DNA of 64,000 bases from Saxidomus purpurata (GCA_022818135.1 JAFMSR010000009.1:28077315-28141314); one strand, 5' to 3'; positions 18,583-30,480 are shown, counted from the first letter of the stretch. Notes: generated by a model from the letters alone, not told the origin. Made by a program: numbers and translations.

Positions 18583-20612
18583 TTTTTAGCTCACCTGGCA
18601 CCTGTGAGGGTGAACTTAAGGATGGATGACTGTCCGTATGTCCGTCAATTTTTAGCTCACCTGGCTACGCAAGGGTGAGCTTTTCTGATCAATGATTGTC
18701 CGTTGTCCGTCAACATCTTGATTCAAATGACATCTCCTCTGAAACCTCTAGGCCAATGTTGATAAAACTATGCAGGAATGTTCCTTGCATGAAGCTCTAC
18801 CAAAATTGTTCAAAGAATTCCATTCCATGCGAACTCTGGTTGCTATGGCAACAAATAGGAAAAACTTTAAAAATCTTCTTCTCTGAAACCACAAGGCCTG
18901 GAGCTTAGATATTTGGCTTGTAGCTTGTCTAGTGGACCTCTACCAAGATTGTTCAAATTATGACCCCCGGATCAAAAATTGACCCCGCGGGTGGGCACTT
19001 AGTTTTTGCATAGGCATATATAGGAAAAACTTTAAAAATCTTCTCCTCTGAAACCGCAAGGCCTAGAGCTAAGATATTTGGCATGTAGCATTGTCTAGTG
19101 GACCTCTACCAAGATTGTTCAAATAATGACCCCGGGTCAAAATTGACCCCGTGGGGGTGGTCACTAGTTTTGCATAGGAATATATAGGAAAAACTTTAAA
19201 AATCTTCTTCTCTGAAACCACAAGGCCTAGAGCTTAGATATTTGGCATGTAGCATTGGCTAGTGGACCTCTACCAAGATTGTTCAAATTATGAGCCCCGG
19301 ATCAAAATTGACCCCGCATGGGTGGGCACTTAGTTTTTGCATAGGCATATATAGGAAAAACTTTAAAAATCTTCTTCTCTGAAACCACAAGGCCTAGAGC
19401 TTAGATATTTGGCATGTAGCATTGGCTAGTGGACCTCTACCAAGATTGTTCAAATTATGACCCTCGGATCAAAATTGACCCCGCACGGGGGTCACTAGTT
19501 TTACTAGCCTATATAGTAAAAACTTTTAAAAATCTTCTTTCTTTGAAACCACAAGGCCTAGAGCTTAGATATTTGGCATGTAGCATTGGCTAGTGTACCT
19601 CCACCAAGTTTGTTCAAATTATGACCCCGGGTCAAAGTTGACCCCGCACCGGAGGTCACTTAGTTTTACATAGGCTTATATAGGGAAAACTTTTAAAAAT
19701 CTTTTTCTCTGAAACCACAATGCCTAGAGCATAGATAATTGGCTGTAGCTTGCCTAGTAGACCTCTTCAAAGTATGTTCAAATTATGCCCCTGGGGTCAA
19801 AATTGACCTTGCCCGGGGGATCATTTGTTTTACAAAGGCGTATATAGGAAAACTTATTTGGTATATAACATTATCTAGTGGTCTTCCACCAGGCAAGTGG
19901 ACTTGTACCAAGGTGAGCGATATAGGGCCATCTTGGACCTCTTGTTACTTTAAATGACATCTCCTCTGAAAACACAGGGCCAGTGTTGATGAAACTTGGC
20001 AGGGATGTTCCTTGCATGAAGCTCTACCAAAATTGTCCAAAAAATTCCATTCCATGCAGAACTCTGGTTACTATGGCAACAAATACGAAATAATTTTAAA
20101 ATCTTCTCCGAAATCGCAAGAAGCTTAGATATTTACCATGTAGCATTGCCTAGTGGACCTCTACTAAAATTGCTGAAATAATGACCATTGGGTTGAAATT
20201 TACCTCGCCCAGAGGGTCACTTGATTTTACATAGGTTTCTCTAGGAAATTTTTTTTAAATCTCCAAAACCACAAGGCCTAGAGCTAAGATATTTAGTATA
20301 TAGCATTGTTTAGTGGACCTCTACCAAGTTTGTTCAAATCATGCCCTTGGTGTCAATATTGGCCATGCCCAGGGAGTCGCTTGTTTTTCATAGACATATA
20401 CATGTATAGGAAAACCTTTTAAAATATTCTCCAAAACCACAAAGTCTAGAGCCTAGATATTTAGTGTGTAACAGTGTCTTGTGGACCTCTTCAAAGTGTG
20501 TCCAAATCATGCCCCCAGGGTCAAAAAGCACTGACTCACCAAGCAACTACTGACTTCCTTAGCAACTGGTGCACTGGTAGTCGGGTGAGCTGTATAGGGC
20601 CATCATGTAGGT
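18583..20612 (+). mobile_element. Outer copy of the ~165-bp-monomer GCTCACC family, interrupted by a nested copy
   Basis: The left part 18583-18650 (TTTTAGCTCACCTGGCACC to TCCGTCAA) and the right part from 19947 (TAAATGACATCTCCTCTGAA on) are contiguous in the inner copy's own sequence, so they form one element split by an insertion. The right part runs through two to three degenerate monomers to GGTGAGCTGTATAGGGCCAT near 20600. Confidence 0.75.
18651..19946 (+). mobile_element. Inner (nested) copy of the ~165-bp-monomer family, complete
   Basis: Starts TTTAGCTCACCTGGCTACG and ends CCATCTTGGACCTCTTGTTA. The order is a unique head (TGGACGG-like, TGTCCGTTGTCCGTC), a segment with GTTGCTATGGCAACAAATAG, then about six tandem monomers of roughly 165-175 bp. 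Each monomer contains TCTGAAACCACAAGGCCTAG, GTGGACCTCTACCAAGATTG and a TTGACCCCGCxxGGGG palindrome-like block. The design (core monomer array between unique ends) resembles bivalve 'pearl'/BIV160-type elements known from oysters and clams. No coding capacity. Confidence 0.85.
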
Positions 20613-20989
20613 TCTGTCACACCTTGGTTTCAGTGAGAAAGGTATCAGTGAATGGCATAAATCCAAAAACAACTGCCTCAAATATCAAAATCTGCTGAAG
20701 CATCACCTCCAGAATCACATACGGAGTTGCAGAGAACAGGAGAAAATTAGCTTGAATTTATTGAATGAAGCTTCACTAATATAAGAAAGAATGTCAGGGT
20801 CATAGTCAACGTTATCAAGAGTCAAAATTGAATTTTGTTTGCAAAACTACACATGGTCCAAATTTCATTGCTGTTGCTGTGAACACTAGAAAGAAGTAGG
20901 TCAAAAGGTCAAGGTCAGTGCTAAAATCTGTTTGCAAAATTTAACAGGTGGTAAGAATTTTATCACTGTATGTTAAATCATCCTGTACA

Positions 20990-21749
20990 AAACCACTAGG
21001 CCATACTAATACTAAATACCTAAACTTGAGGCCTTTCAGTTTTTGAACAAAAGATTTTTAACATGTTACATGACATATGTTGACCCCTGTGAAGAGGCCA
21101 GGTGCAATTTGAGTTATACTGGTAGAAGGCCACTAGACAATGCTACATGCCAAACCAAACATCTTAGCTTTACATGTAGGACTTGAGGCTTGTGTTATAA
21201 AGTTTATAACCAGAGGACCAAAATGGCCCCATATCACTCACTTAGCTACCAGTGGTTATAACACAAGGTCAACAATCACATCTGACATTGTTCGGGTCAG
21301 TTTTGAACAACATTCGTAGAGGTACACTATACAATGCTATAATCCAAATATCTTAAGCTCTGGGCCTTGTGGTTTTAGACAAGAAGATTTTTGAAGTTTT
21401 CACTGTTTAAGCCAATGTGAAATCAAGTGACCCCACCGGCAGGGTCAATTTTGACCCAGGAATTATGAGTATAATGGTCTTGTTAGAGGTCTGCTAGGCA
21501 ATGCTTCTAGCTAAATATCTATAAGCTCTATGTCTTGTGGTTTCAGAGAAGAAGATTTTTAAAGTTTTCCTATTTGTTGCCATAGGAACCAGAGGTCTGC
21601 ATGCAAGGAACACCCTTGCCAATGGCCCAGTGGTTTCAGAGGAGGTGTTGTTTGAAGGAAATGGTGGACGGACTGACAACGTACAACAGATGATGAGTGG
21701 TCCTAATAGCTCACCATGGCACTTTGTTCCAGGTGAGCTAAAAAAGCTG
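20990..21749 (-). mobile_element. Copy of the ~165-bp-monomer family, reverse orientation, diverged
   Basis: Read on the minus strand it starts TTTTTTAGCTCACCTGG (complement of about 21733-21749), includes the GTCCGTCCACCATTTCC head and the family's TCTGAAACCACAAG module, and ends with GGCCATTTTGGTCCTCTGGTT near 21209. Further monomer sequence follows to about 20990. The 21494-21755 ORFs on both strands lie inside it. Confidence 0.7.
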
Positions 21750-22334
21750 AAATAGATGTGCTCTGATTAGGCCTATAGCTGAACTTGAACAAGATGTAAA
21801 GGCCATACACATTTTCTGCGGTTTGCTTATGATTGTTTAAGGAATGGATCCAAGGTCAAATATAGCTCATTTTAATACACCACGGCTTTGCAATAACTCT
21901 TATTTTCTTCCAGATTGAGATCTTGTGGTCTCATACATCGGCATATGGTAATGAATGTTCAAAATGTAGCTTTGAGAGAGTATGACATTTTTTGCTCTAT
22001 CAGGGGCAATAACTACTGGTCAGATTTATCCCACATTCGAACTTGTCGAGATCTTGAAGCCATATACATTGTAATGATTGTACCCAAGTTTGAATTGGAT
22101 TACTTCAGAAATGTGGATGAGATGTAGTGTTCCAACACCCCCACCCTGACACACACACATGTATACAGAAAATCTCATCTGTTTTAAACTTCCCCTCCGC
22201 AAACAAGTTCATCTAAGGCAGCTTAATTTTACTTCACAATTAAATTTATAGAAGTAATTAACAATGTAACCAATCAAATTCAAGTATTGTAACAGTGCAT
22301 AAATTAACATTACAATAACGTTATTCCATAAGAG

Positions 22335-22510
22335 CGGATCATTTTTCTAGTGGTCAAGGTGTTGGATTTGTAATCCAGCTAGGGATTGCAGGTTCGATCC
22401 TTCACTCCTGGGCTCCACTGACATAACTAATGGTTTTTAGATGAAGCTTTAAACTGAGGTCCTATATCCTTTGGACACCGGCATATTTTGTTACACACTC
22501 GACAGACATG
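22335..22510 (+). repeat. tRNA-derived SINE or tRNA pseudogene (Thr-like)
   Basis: A tRNA-like head has an A-box-like TCTAGTGGTCAAGGTG at 22346-22361, an anticodon arm TTGGA/TTTGTAA/TCCAG (UGU) and a perfect B box GGTTCGATCC at 22391-22400. The acceptor stem does not close, and an unrelated body with GAAGCTTTAAACTGAGGTCC follows, as in SINEs. Confidence 0.6.
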
Positions 22511-22664
22511 CATGCGTTTTTGTAAACACTGTACTCACGTTTTGGCTACTTCGGTTTACTGCGCGTGTTGTATCGCCAGCAAATAGATTGAGCTGTAACA
22601 TGAAAGTAAAATTTCCATTGGCCCACCTACGAGGTCACGTGCGGGTCACCCTGCCTGCTAACCT

Positions 22665-22867
22665 GCGCATGGACTTTTTTTTTTTGCTACGGGAGGTCGA
22701 TTTCAAGCGTTCTCATAGATGTCAATGGACTTTTTTTTTTTTTTTTTTTTTTTTTGCTAACGGGAGGTCGATTTCAAGCGTTCTCATAAGATGTCAATGG
22801 ACTTTTTTTTTTTTTTTTTTTTTTGCTAACGGGAGGTCGATTTCAAGCGTTCTCATAAGATGTCAAT

Positions 22868-22898
<31 letters not shown>

Positions 22899-22942
22899 GC
22901 TAACGGGATGTCGATTTCAAGCGTTCTCATAAGATGTCAATT
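22665..22942 (+). repeat. ~60-bp minisatellite with expanding T tracts, four copies
   Basis: The unit is TGGAC, a T run of 11 to 26 bases, then GCTAACGGGAGGTCGATTTC and AAGCGTTCTCATAAGATGTC. The units are nearly identical apart from T-run length (11, about 26, about 22 and 28). The Phe-rich ORF across it is a by-product. Confidence 0.9.
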
Positions 22943-23819
22943 ACCTAGGTTTGAGTACGACATGTCTGCTTTATGTCTGTGAAAAATATTTGCACGCGCT
23001 CAAAACACTATCCCACAAGGGCCTGTCCGCGACGTTGGTAAAATGAAAATTTTCAAAGCTGGTAAAATTGTGTCCAAGGTCTTTTCAAGGTCGTCTAAAA
23101 GTGTCGCATTTGCCTCGGACGCCTGAGTTTTCAACAGTCGGGCTGTCGGCATAGCCTTTTAAATTCATACAGACAACGTGTTCCATACGGTCCTGTCCTT
23201 CTATGGAAGGCCAAACCTGTCTTAACCCCCGCGTACTTTTTGTGTTGGATATGCCATGAAATAAGGAATCATTGACAATTAATAAGTGCTCATGATATAA
23301 TTTGTGACCCTAGACTGACTTCTGTAGCCATTAAGCATTAAGTTAGATAACCAAGAGGAAAGGAACCCTTTTATAAAACAGGAATCTCTGTAGATCTAAT
23401 TAGATTGTATCTATAGATTAAAGCTGACCAGTATATTTATACCCAGATAATAAAAAGGTTTTATTAAATGTAACAAATTTTCAAATTATGAATTTGAGTT
23501 GAATAGCATGGAGGTTACAAAAATTGAAATACACAAATTTTCCTGAAAATCAGAAAAAAAGTTGTACAGGGATATTCATCTGGAAGATCATGTGCATATT
23601 TTCCTGTGCTTCAACTATAACCCTTATAGTGCATGGAAAGTCTTTAATATTTGAAATTTCACCTTTTGTGCAGAGCATCCAACAGGGTTTTCAGTTTGTG
23701 TGTTTAAACACTATTTTCTTTATTAATACTACTTACATGATTTATATAGAGCAATATTTTATTACTTTACTAAGTTTGATTTTTATGCAGTCAGAAGACA
23801 CCATGTACCGGTACCACAG

Positions 23820-23935
23820 GATGAGTAAAAATGTATATCCTGACCATGACGCGAACCCTCAGGGCGTTTAATTTGAATTCAGGATTGTAAGAGCTTACGC
23901 TCTCCCAACTGAGCTAACAGGTCGCTTACACAATC
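23820..23935 (-). repeat. tRNA-derived SINE or tRNA pseudogene
   Basis: On the minus strand there is GTTAGCTCAGTTGGGAGAGC (complement of 23900-23919), a strong A-box/D-arm, and GAGGGTTCGCG (complement of 23849-23859), a B-box-like motif. Between them an anticodon arm is not convincing (GTAAGCTCTTAC), so a functional tRNA is unlikely. Confidence 0.5.
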
Positions 23936-24992
23936 ATGTTCCCCCCCAATTTGTGATTCAGTCCATACTGTGACATGTGCATCAGAAAAATAAACTTCAG
24001 CCGCATTTTTCTTATCAAATAATGTTACTCGAGATATTGACCATTATTCACTGTTCGAGAAAGTATAAATACTCTACATTTGTTATTAACGGTAGTTTAA
24101 TTTTTGGTGGTAACAACAAAATTTTATTATGTTGCTCGATATGAACTAGATATATACGTACTAAAATTATAAAACTATTCAAGAAAGACTGAATATTTTA
24201 TTGATCTTTTTCATGCGGTATTATCCAATAGGAATTAAAAGGTGTCAATTTCTCAATTCAAAAAATGGTATACATTCTACCTCCATTTAACTGGTGGTAG
24301 AAAAGTTACCAACTTTCGGTCAAAAGCAATTTTAATACGGCTGCCCTGAAAAATATAGATCTAATTAATCCAGTCTCTACAAGATGAAATATGTTTTTTA
24401 TAATCACTGATCTTTGCCCTAGTCTCTACTTCAACATCTGGTCAGATTTTTCAGGGAAGGTTTATTTGTCTTCTTGTGGACATAAATTGCTTGCAATGAG
24501 GCAATACAATTTCTTTACTGTCTGTTTTTCCTTGGATTAGGTAACCAAGAATCTCATTTGATAGATATTTTTCTAAGAGAAAAAGAAAGACAGCTCAATG
24601 TAGATTTAAGTCTACTGGTTGTTAGATCTAATTGGGATTATCTGGTAGCCTTCGCAGTTAATATGGAGTCATTACTTCATCAGTTACATTTTACAAAGTG
24701 ACATTAATTATCATAAAACCAACCAGAAAGGCCACACCAAACTTGGAGCAGGTGAAATTAAACATATAGATTTCTAATCTTAATATTCATTAATATGCAG
24801 GCTCGTAGCTACCTATATGCAGGTACGCAGGTGAATGCACATTATTTTCAGGCTACATTTTTTAAATTTTAATTTTATTGTTTAAAACCGTTACATATAA
24901 AAATGGATTGATGTATTTGTCCAATTAAGTTCTAGATCAATTTCAAATTCTACATTTAATTCAGACCTGATTATTCTACTAGTGTAAAGTAT
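23936..24992. other. Intergenic, AT-rich, nothing recognised
   Basis: No long ORF, array or RNA gene identified. Several AGATCTAATT-like AT-rich words are scattered here. Confidence 0.45.
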
Positions 24993-25292
24993 TCATCTTA
25001 TATTTTGCGGGTACAGGCTATTTCGATATAAAATGAGATTGCCTTCTAACTGCGCATGACCGCTTCCAGGCACAATGGCCCGAGAACCTGATGGCAAAAA
25101 TCGAGCCAGATAATCAGTCATGGCGTCCAGGCTGATTGGGATGAGTTCCGACAGGAAGTAGCCCGTTGGAAGACATTTAGGTGGTCCATTACCGATGATA
25201 AACCTTCCATCTGTCTTAAAGCTGTAAATATCTCGCAAATAGAGACTTTTATCCAAATATTTGCGTGTGCTTTGTTGACTACTCCCTACAAG
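24993..25292 (-). CDS. Unassigned coding-like fragment (exon or transposon remnant)
   Basis: An open minus-strand frame from about 25292 to a TGA at 24993-24995 gives up to 99 residues, with no convincing ATG start. The translation has balanced composition (FKTDGRFIIGNGPPKCLPTG, LSELIPISLDAMTDYLARFL) and its GC content is clearly above the surrounding sequence, both unlike chance ORFs here. I do not recognise the family. It could be a terminal exon, a processed fragment or a decayed transposon gene. Confidence 0.3.
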   Translation of the reverse strand, partial: LVGSSQQSTRKYLDKSLYLRDIYSFKTDGRFIIGNGPPKCLPTGYFLSELIPISLDAMTDYLARFLPSGSRAIVPGSGHAQLEGNLILYRNSLYPQNIR

Positions 25293-25380
25293 TCACGTAT
25301 CTACAGCGGCGGCCGAGGGCAGTCACGTATCTACAGCGACGGCCGAGAGAGCAACACTGCGACGGCCGAGAGAGCATTTG
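25290..25380 (+). repeat. Short GC-rich tandem repeat
   Basis: AGTCACGTATCTACAGCGGC is duplicated 30 bp apart (25291 and 25321), then GCGACGGCCGAGAGAGCA is duplicated at about 25337 and 25359. Confidence 0.7.
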
Positions 25381-25799
25381 GTATCAAAAAAGACATCTGG
25401 GCACCTTTTCTGGTCTAGGTATGCTCCTCAACTATGGTGAGCTTGGCCTTTGACGTAGCTCAAATTCAGGTAGAAAGATTAAACAGTCAAGCATAACTAT
25501 ATCGCTGTTGATAACTAACTACATGTATGCTCCAACATGGATGCAACTCTGGTGTAGGTAAATTTCAAGAAGACACTACACCAAGTTAGAGGGATTGCTG
25601 TAAGTAAAATCTAAGTCATAAAAGTTGATAATACTACCTTGTGTTAGTATTTTTTTTTGTATTTAAAGATATCATACAAGTTAATTATAACATTCCAAAA
25701 GTAAATCCTTCTAGGGCACATCTGTCTATATATATTATTGAAGTACAAACTACGACAGTCTAACAGAAGGAACAATAATACTTTAAACAGCTTTAAAGT

Positions 25800-26035
25800 C
25801 TCGTTTAAATTCCCAAAAACCTTTTTTTCGGCGGGGGACTTGACCCACTGTCCCCTACCAGGATTCTGTCTGTGGGCCTAGGCATATAGCATATACATGT
25901 AGTACTTAAATGTTTGCTTGAATTTCCCACAGCATTCTTTGCCGGGGGCTTTGGCCCCCTTGGTCACCTATCAAGCTCTGCCCGAGGTGGCACCCTCGTC
26001 CATTTAGTGAATCCACATCTGCCATACCCTTCCTT
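25800..26035 (+). repeat. Possible dispersed repeat with GGGGGCTTTGGCCCCCTT motif
   Basis: Two paralogous segments (TTCGGCGGGGGACTTGACCC and TTGCCGGGGGCTTTGGCCCC) lie about 115 bp apart in AT-rich DNA. This style of G-rich motif is common in invertebrate repeats; the class is not known. Confidence 0.4.
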
Positions 26036-26336
26036 CTATGCGCCTGATATGTATTTAGATTCTAGATCTATTTGATACATGAAATTTTCCTTAAAGGAAA
26101 AATAATTCGTAACTGGAATTAATTAAGTTAATAAAGTAGGTGCTATGTAGAGATCTAGTTAACTTAAAGCTTACTTCAGCTTCTAAAACAAACTGCAATT
26201 GATCTAGATCTACATGTACTGTCACTAATTTGGTTGACTTTATAACCTGAGTCCTTATACAATATGTATAATATATTAGGACCCAGCTGTAATATATTTC
26301 AGGTCAAGATTGAGAGTAAGAAACAAAAAAGGCAAA

Positions 26337-26409
26337 AGGCTCCAGGGGGGATCGAACCCCCGACCTCCTGTTTACTAGACAGGCGCTCTAACCACTGAGC
26401 TATGGAGCC
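26337..26409 (-). tRNA. tRNA-Thr (anticodon AGU)
   Basis: A complete cloverleaf on the minus strand. The acceptor stem GGCTCCA/TGGAGCC pairs 7 of 7, the D stem GCTC/GAGC has an AGTGGTTA loop, and the anticodon arm is CCTGT/CTAGTAA/ACAGG with AGT at 34-36. The variable loop is AGGTC, the T arm is GGGGG/TTCGATC/CCCCC and the discriminator is T. The internal A and B boxes (TAGCTCAGTGGTTAGAGC, GGTTCGATCC) are intact. There is no CCA in the DNA and no intron, as expected for a eukaryotic gene. Confidence 0.95.
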
Positions 26410-27245
26410 AGTTGTCAACATTGCCTGCTGTACGACTTATATAGAAAGTTACAGTTTAATGTCTGGCGAATTGGATAATTTATTTCATATTTCAATTTCT
26501 CATATAATTTAGTTCGATTTCTTTACATCTACAAGTACTATAACTTCACAAAACCCAAAACATAAATATCAAAATAGATGTATGTTAATAACATAGTCGC
26601 CCGGTAAATGTAAATATCCGATTTGAACCGAACTTTTCCGGAAGAGAACGAATACACGCACCGTGAGCTATGACTAAAAGCCGTAACAAACGGTTTGAGG
26701 CGCAGCGGTTACTTCCGAAATCTACATTAATTTTATATCTATAATACAGAATTATGTAGTTGTTCCTCAAAATATCACATGTTAGTTGAAGCTAGAATTT
26801 AATAAATGTACATGTTTGTATGATCACATGCTTGTAATAAGCCTTTATCAGAAATAAAACTTGAAACTCTCACAGTATATGAGAGCGGTCGAATTATTCG
26901 CAAATACATTGTAAATTACAAATTTACATTATTAATAACATAGTAAAATAAGGGTAAAGCCTGAACAGATCAGACCACGGAGAGGGTCCATTGTTGCGAA
27001 AGAAGATTCACCTTTGAGGGAGAGGAGGGTTGATGTAATGACAGTGTTATTCCACTTTGTTTGACTTAAGTATGTACACTTAAGAAAAAATAGAGGCCAT
27101 AAATAGAACACAAGCCATTACACGCCGCTTACACAATAGTGTAAGAGCAGAATTGTGAGAATGACGGAGTTATATCTAGGCTTTCTCAGGGACCTTCCAG
27201 TAAATTATACAGTATTCCTGGTTTTCTTTTAAAAAAAATCTAATT

Positions 27246-27435
27246 AGGAAATAGATTTTACTTTTGAGTGATAGATCTATACCGGTTAGCATATTACTGT
27301 GGGGAGTGTAGATGCGTAGTGATCCCATCACGAAGGCCGAATGCCTGAGTGATTAATTACAAAGCATCTATCTACAACACACAGTGGTATACTAACCGTT
27401 ACATTACTCAAAAATAAAATATATTTCCATTCTAA
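27246..27435 (+). mobile_element. Foldback (hairpin) MITE
   Basis: A left arm (TTTTACTTTTGAGTGATAGA, CCGGTTAGCATATTACTGTG) pairs with the right arm (CACAGTGGTATACTAACCGT, TACTCAAAAATAAAAT), about 65-70 bp per arm with mismatches, around a 45-bp centre. No coding capacity. Confidence 0.7.
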
Positions 27436-28960
27436 CGCTTTAATTTAAACAAAAAAAATGTTCGATGGGGTACTACTTGCTGCGCTAACATGAAGTCGCT
27501 GTCTTGTAACTTGTAGTTTTCCGTGCATCCTTTGCATTTCGTGAAATTTTGGCTGTTCTTTTTTACTCCTCAAATGCTGAATTTCAGCAGTCAAAAATAG
27601 TTTCCGACGCCTAGCGTGATATACTTGGTAGGTATATCACGCTCAAATCCTTCTCTGCCTATATGGGGAAAAAATTCAGTAGTGTTAGAATGAATAATTA
27701 TCATGACCATACGTATTTTTACCGCTACAAAGCTACAAAGCTTTGATAACTCAAACAAGCGTCTAACGTTTCATTGATTATTCCCTCTGAGCGGCTATAG
27801 CCTAATAATAAAAGCTTTACTTTCTGGATGTAACACATTAAGACAACATCTAATATACTATGTGGCCTTCATTACAACAAAGAAAACATTGCAACTCACA
27901 TTCATGCAAAACAAACAGAATCTTGAAAAAATAAAAATTACATTTGTACAGATTCATTGGTCAGGTTCTTTTGCTCTTGGAGTATTAGTTTCTGTTTTAT
28001 AAGTCATGTTGATTGCCATTTTAGTCACTAATTCCAAAGATAGCACTAGCACCGCCACACTTGAAACAAATTTTACATACTTGACGTATTGATATATACT
28101 TTATACGTACTTCTATGATTTTACGAAGAGAACTATAATAAACATTTATAAACTACAAAATGAATATATAACGAAATGTCACCTGCACTTTCACATTTAT
28201 GGCAGCATACAGGTGCATGTATGCAACAAAGTACGCCAGCTTTTCTGTATAAACAGCGTATTGTAGACCAGTTTTTGGCAAAGGCACACCAAGACAACAT
28301 TATTTTGAACACCGTTAACTGAGTAACAAAGTCGCAAATTTTAAAGTCAATCTTTCTCTTCATAGCCTGAGTCTACTGAATTTGTCTTGCCTGTGATTAC
28401 ACAATGCACTTGCATGTGATAAAGACGTCTGTGAGTAAACATATTGCTGCTCTGTTCAGAGGGAGTTGACACAGGTCTTCATCATGTTTGTCCAGACCTT
28501 TTGCGAAGTCTTCCAAATATATTCCACGGAAACCTTCAGATTATTTCAAAGAAAGATGTTGAAGAAGTGTAGAGCGAACACTATACATCTGTATTCTCAG
28601 AAAGCAGACAAACATGTATAATTATGTACATCGCAATATAAGCAGCATGGACGGCATGCGAACGTTTGCTTCCACTGACAGAAGATCCGAGTTACTGCTT
28701 TTTTTTAAACTAATACGGAAACACATTGTGGCAGGTGATCTGTTTAGATGTGATTTACTACTGACGGTTTATCATGTGCTGATACTAGTAAGTTCATTAA
28801 GAATTTATATTGTGTCAAACAGAAAAGTTCCTCTTGACTACCAATCTGGTTCATCAGGCCACGTCGTCTCATGCCATATTTTAAAACATGTCCTTTGTAT
28901 ACAATAAATGTTATTCTTGTGAGTACCCGGTAGAGATCGACAAACATATAAAGACCCACA
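27436..28960. other. Intergenic, small hairpin only
   Basis: GCGTGATATACTTGG / TAGGTATATCACGC at about 27616-27642 is a near-perfect short hairpin. Short ORFs here are not coding-like and no gene is supported. Confidence 0.45.
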
Positions 28961-29029
28961 AGAGTGATTTTGAGCCGCTATATAATCATCTAGTAGCTAA
29001 CATTCGATTTTCCTGAATATTTATATCTT

Positions 29030-30480
29030 GTTCAATTTATGCCCCGAAGTCAAACTTGGCACAACCCGAGGGATCATATGTTACATGTATTCACGGTAAA
29101 ACTTTAAAAAATCTTTTTGTCAGTAACTGCGTTGCATAAAGCTTGTATTTTTTATGTGTAGTATTTTGTAGCGATCCTCTATCAAGTTTGTTCAAAGCAC
29201 GGGGGTCAAAACTGGCCTTGTCCGGGAGTAACTTACTTTATATAGACTTGTATAAAGAAATAACAATTTTCTTGTTCAGACAAAATCCGTCCATCCAACA
29301 TTCTTGTCCGGATTATTTTCTCACGAACCTCCGACTTGAATTCAGTATAACTGCTTCACTATCAAGGGAAGATGCGCATACAATCAGCACGTTCCAGTTC
29401 AATCATTTTTACGGAGTTATTACCATTTCATTACTTTTTCATATAGTACTACGATCGTGTCCGCGCGATCACAGGTTGGCATCCAATGAATCTTCGAACA
29501 TATTACATGTAGTATATATATCGTTTTCGTGCATTCTTGTCCGTGCTATTTCTCAGGAACCACTGATTTGAATTTAAAAGATTCATATACTGCTTCACTA
29601 TTAAGAGGAGATGCACAAATGTCAGCATGTTCATGTTCCAAGAATCGCATTTTTTTCATGAAATTGTCTTTTGAATACCGTTATTGTCTTTTGAAAATGT
29701 TTGCGTCTGTCATTGCATACCGCCACCTTTCACACTAAAAACCTTGCCTCAACGGGGAAATGCCATGTCACCATGTCACCACGTCACCATGGCTCTTGTT
29801 TCATATACTAGTACTACATGGCCCAGACAGCACATCTTTTATATAGGAACTTTTCCGAAATCATAACGAAGGCGTATAGCGTATATATTTAAAATGTGGT
29901 GTCACTTTGTTGTCTTCTGTCAGAATTGTTCATATTACACCCCCTAGTTTAAAATTTGCCCGGCCCTTGGGGATCAATATATTACATAGACTTGTATACG
30001 AAAATGTTTGAAAATCGTTTTCTTCATAACTGCATGTTCAAGAGCTTAGAGTTTTGGTATGTAGCATTGTCTAGTGGTCCTCTCCCACAGATGCTCTATT
30101 TATGCTCCCGGGATCAAAATTGATCCACGCCCTTTTCACATGCATTGGTGAAATGACGACTATGTGGTAAGTTTTGGAAATGCATTTCAACGCTTATGTG
30201 TACGACCTTGACCATATCCTGTTGACCTACTTTCTGGTTTTTGAGGCTACAACAACGAAAACAAGTCGTTGTACCTTTTACCTTGTTGATGACCCTGTAT
30301 AATGTTGCTTAGGAAGTCAGTGGTTGCTTAGTTCAGTTAGTGGTTGCTATAGGTGCTATAGGAACTCAATGGAAGCTAGGTTTCTCATATAACAATATTA
30401 TAAGACAAGGGACCCCCCCCCCCCTGCAGGCGTGGTCAGTTTTTATCCCAGGGGCATGATCTGAACAAACTTTATAGAGG
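29030..30480 (+). repeat. Decayed remnants of the ~165-bp-monomer family and a CTCTTGTTT end
   Basis: Degenerate monomers show GTGTAGTATTTTGTAGCG, GTAGCATTGTCTAGTGGTCC and GGGATCAAAATTGATCC. CATGGCTCTTGTTTC at about 29789 matches the shared element terminus. Several short ORFs cross the region and none looks coding. Confidence 0.5.

Noticed and set aside
18651..19946. Helitron identity for the shared-end elements
   Set aside because: No CTRR 3' end and no TC 5' end at the boundaries set by the nested copy; class left open.
22335..22420. Functional tRNA-Thr(UGU)
   Set aside because: The acceptor stem does not pair and a SINE-like body follows.
22471..22932. 153-codon ORF
   Set aside because: Runs through poly-T tracts and a minisatellite; Phe stretches are not coding-like.
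23820..23935. Functional tRNA gene on the minus strand
   Set aside because: Good A box and a B-box-like motif, but no acceptable anticodon arm or closed acceptor stem.
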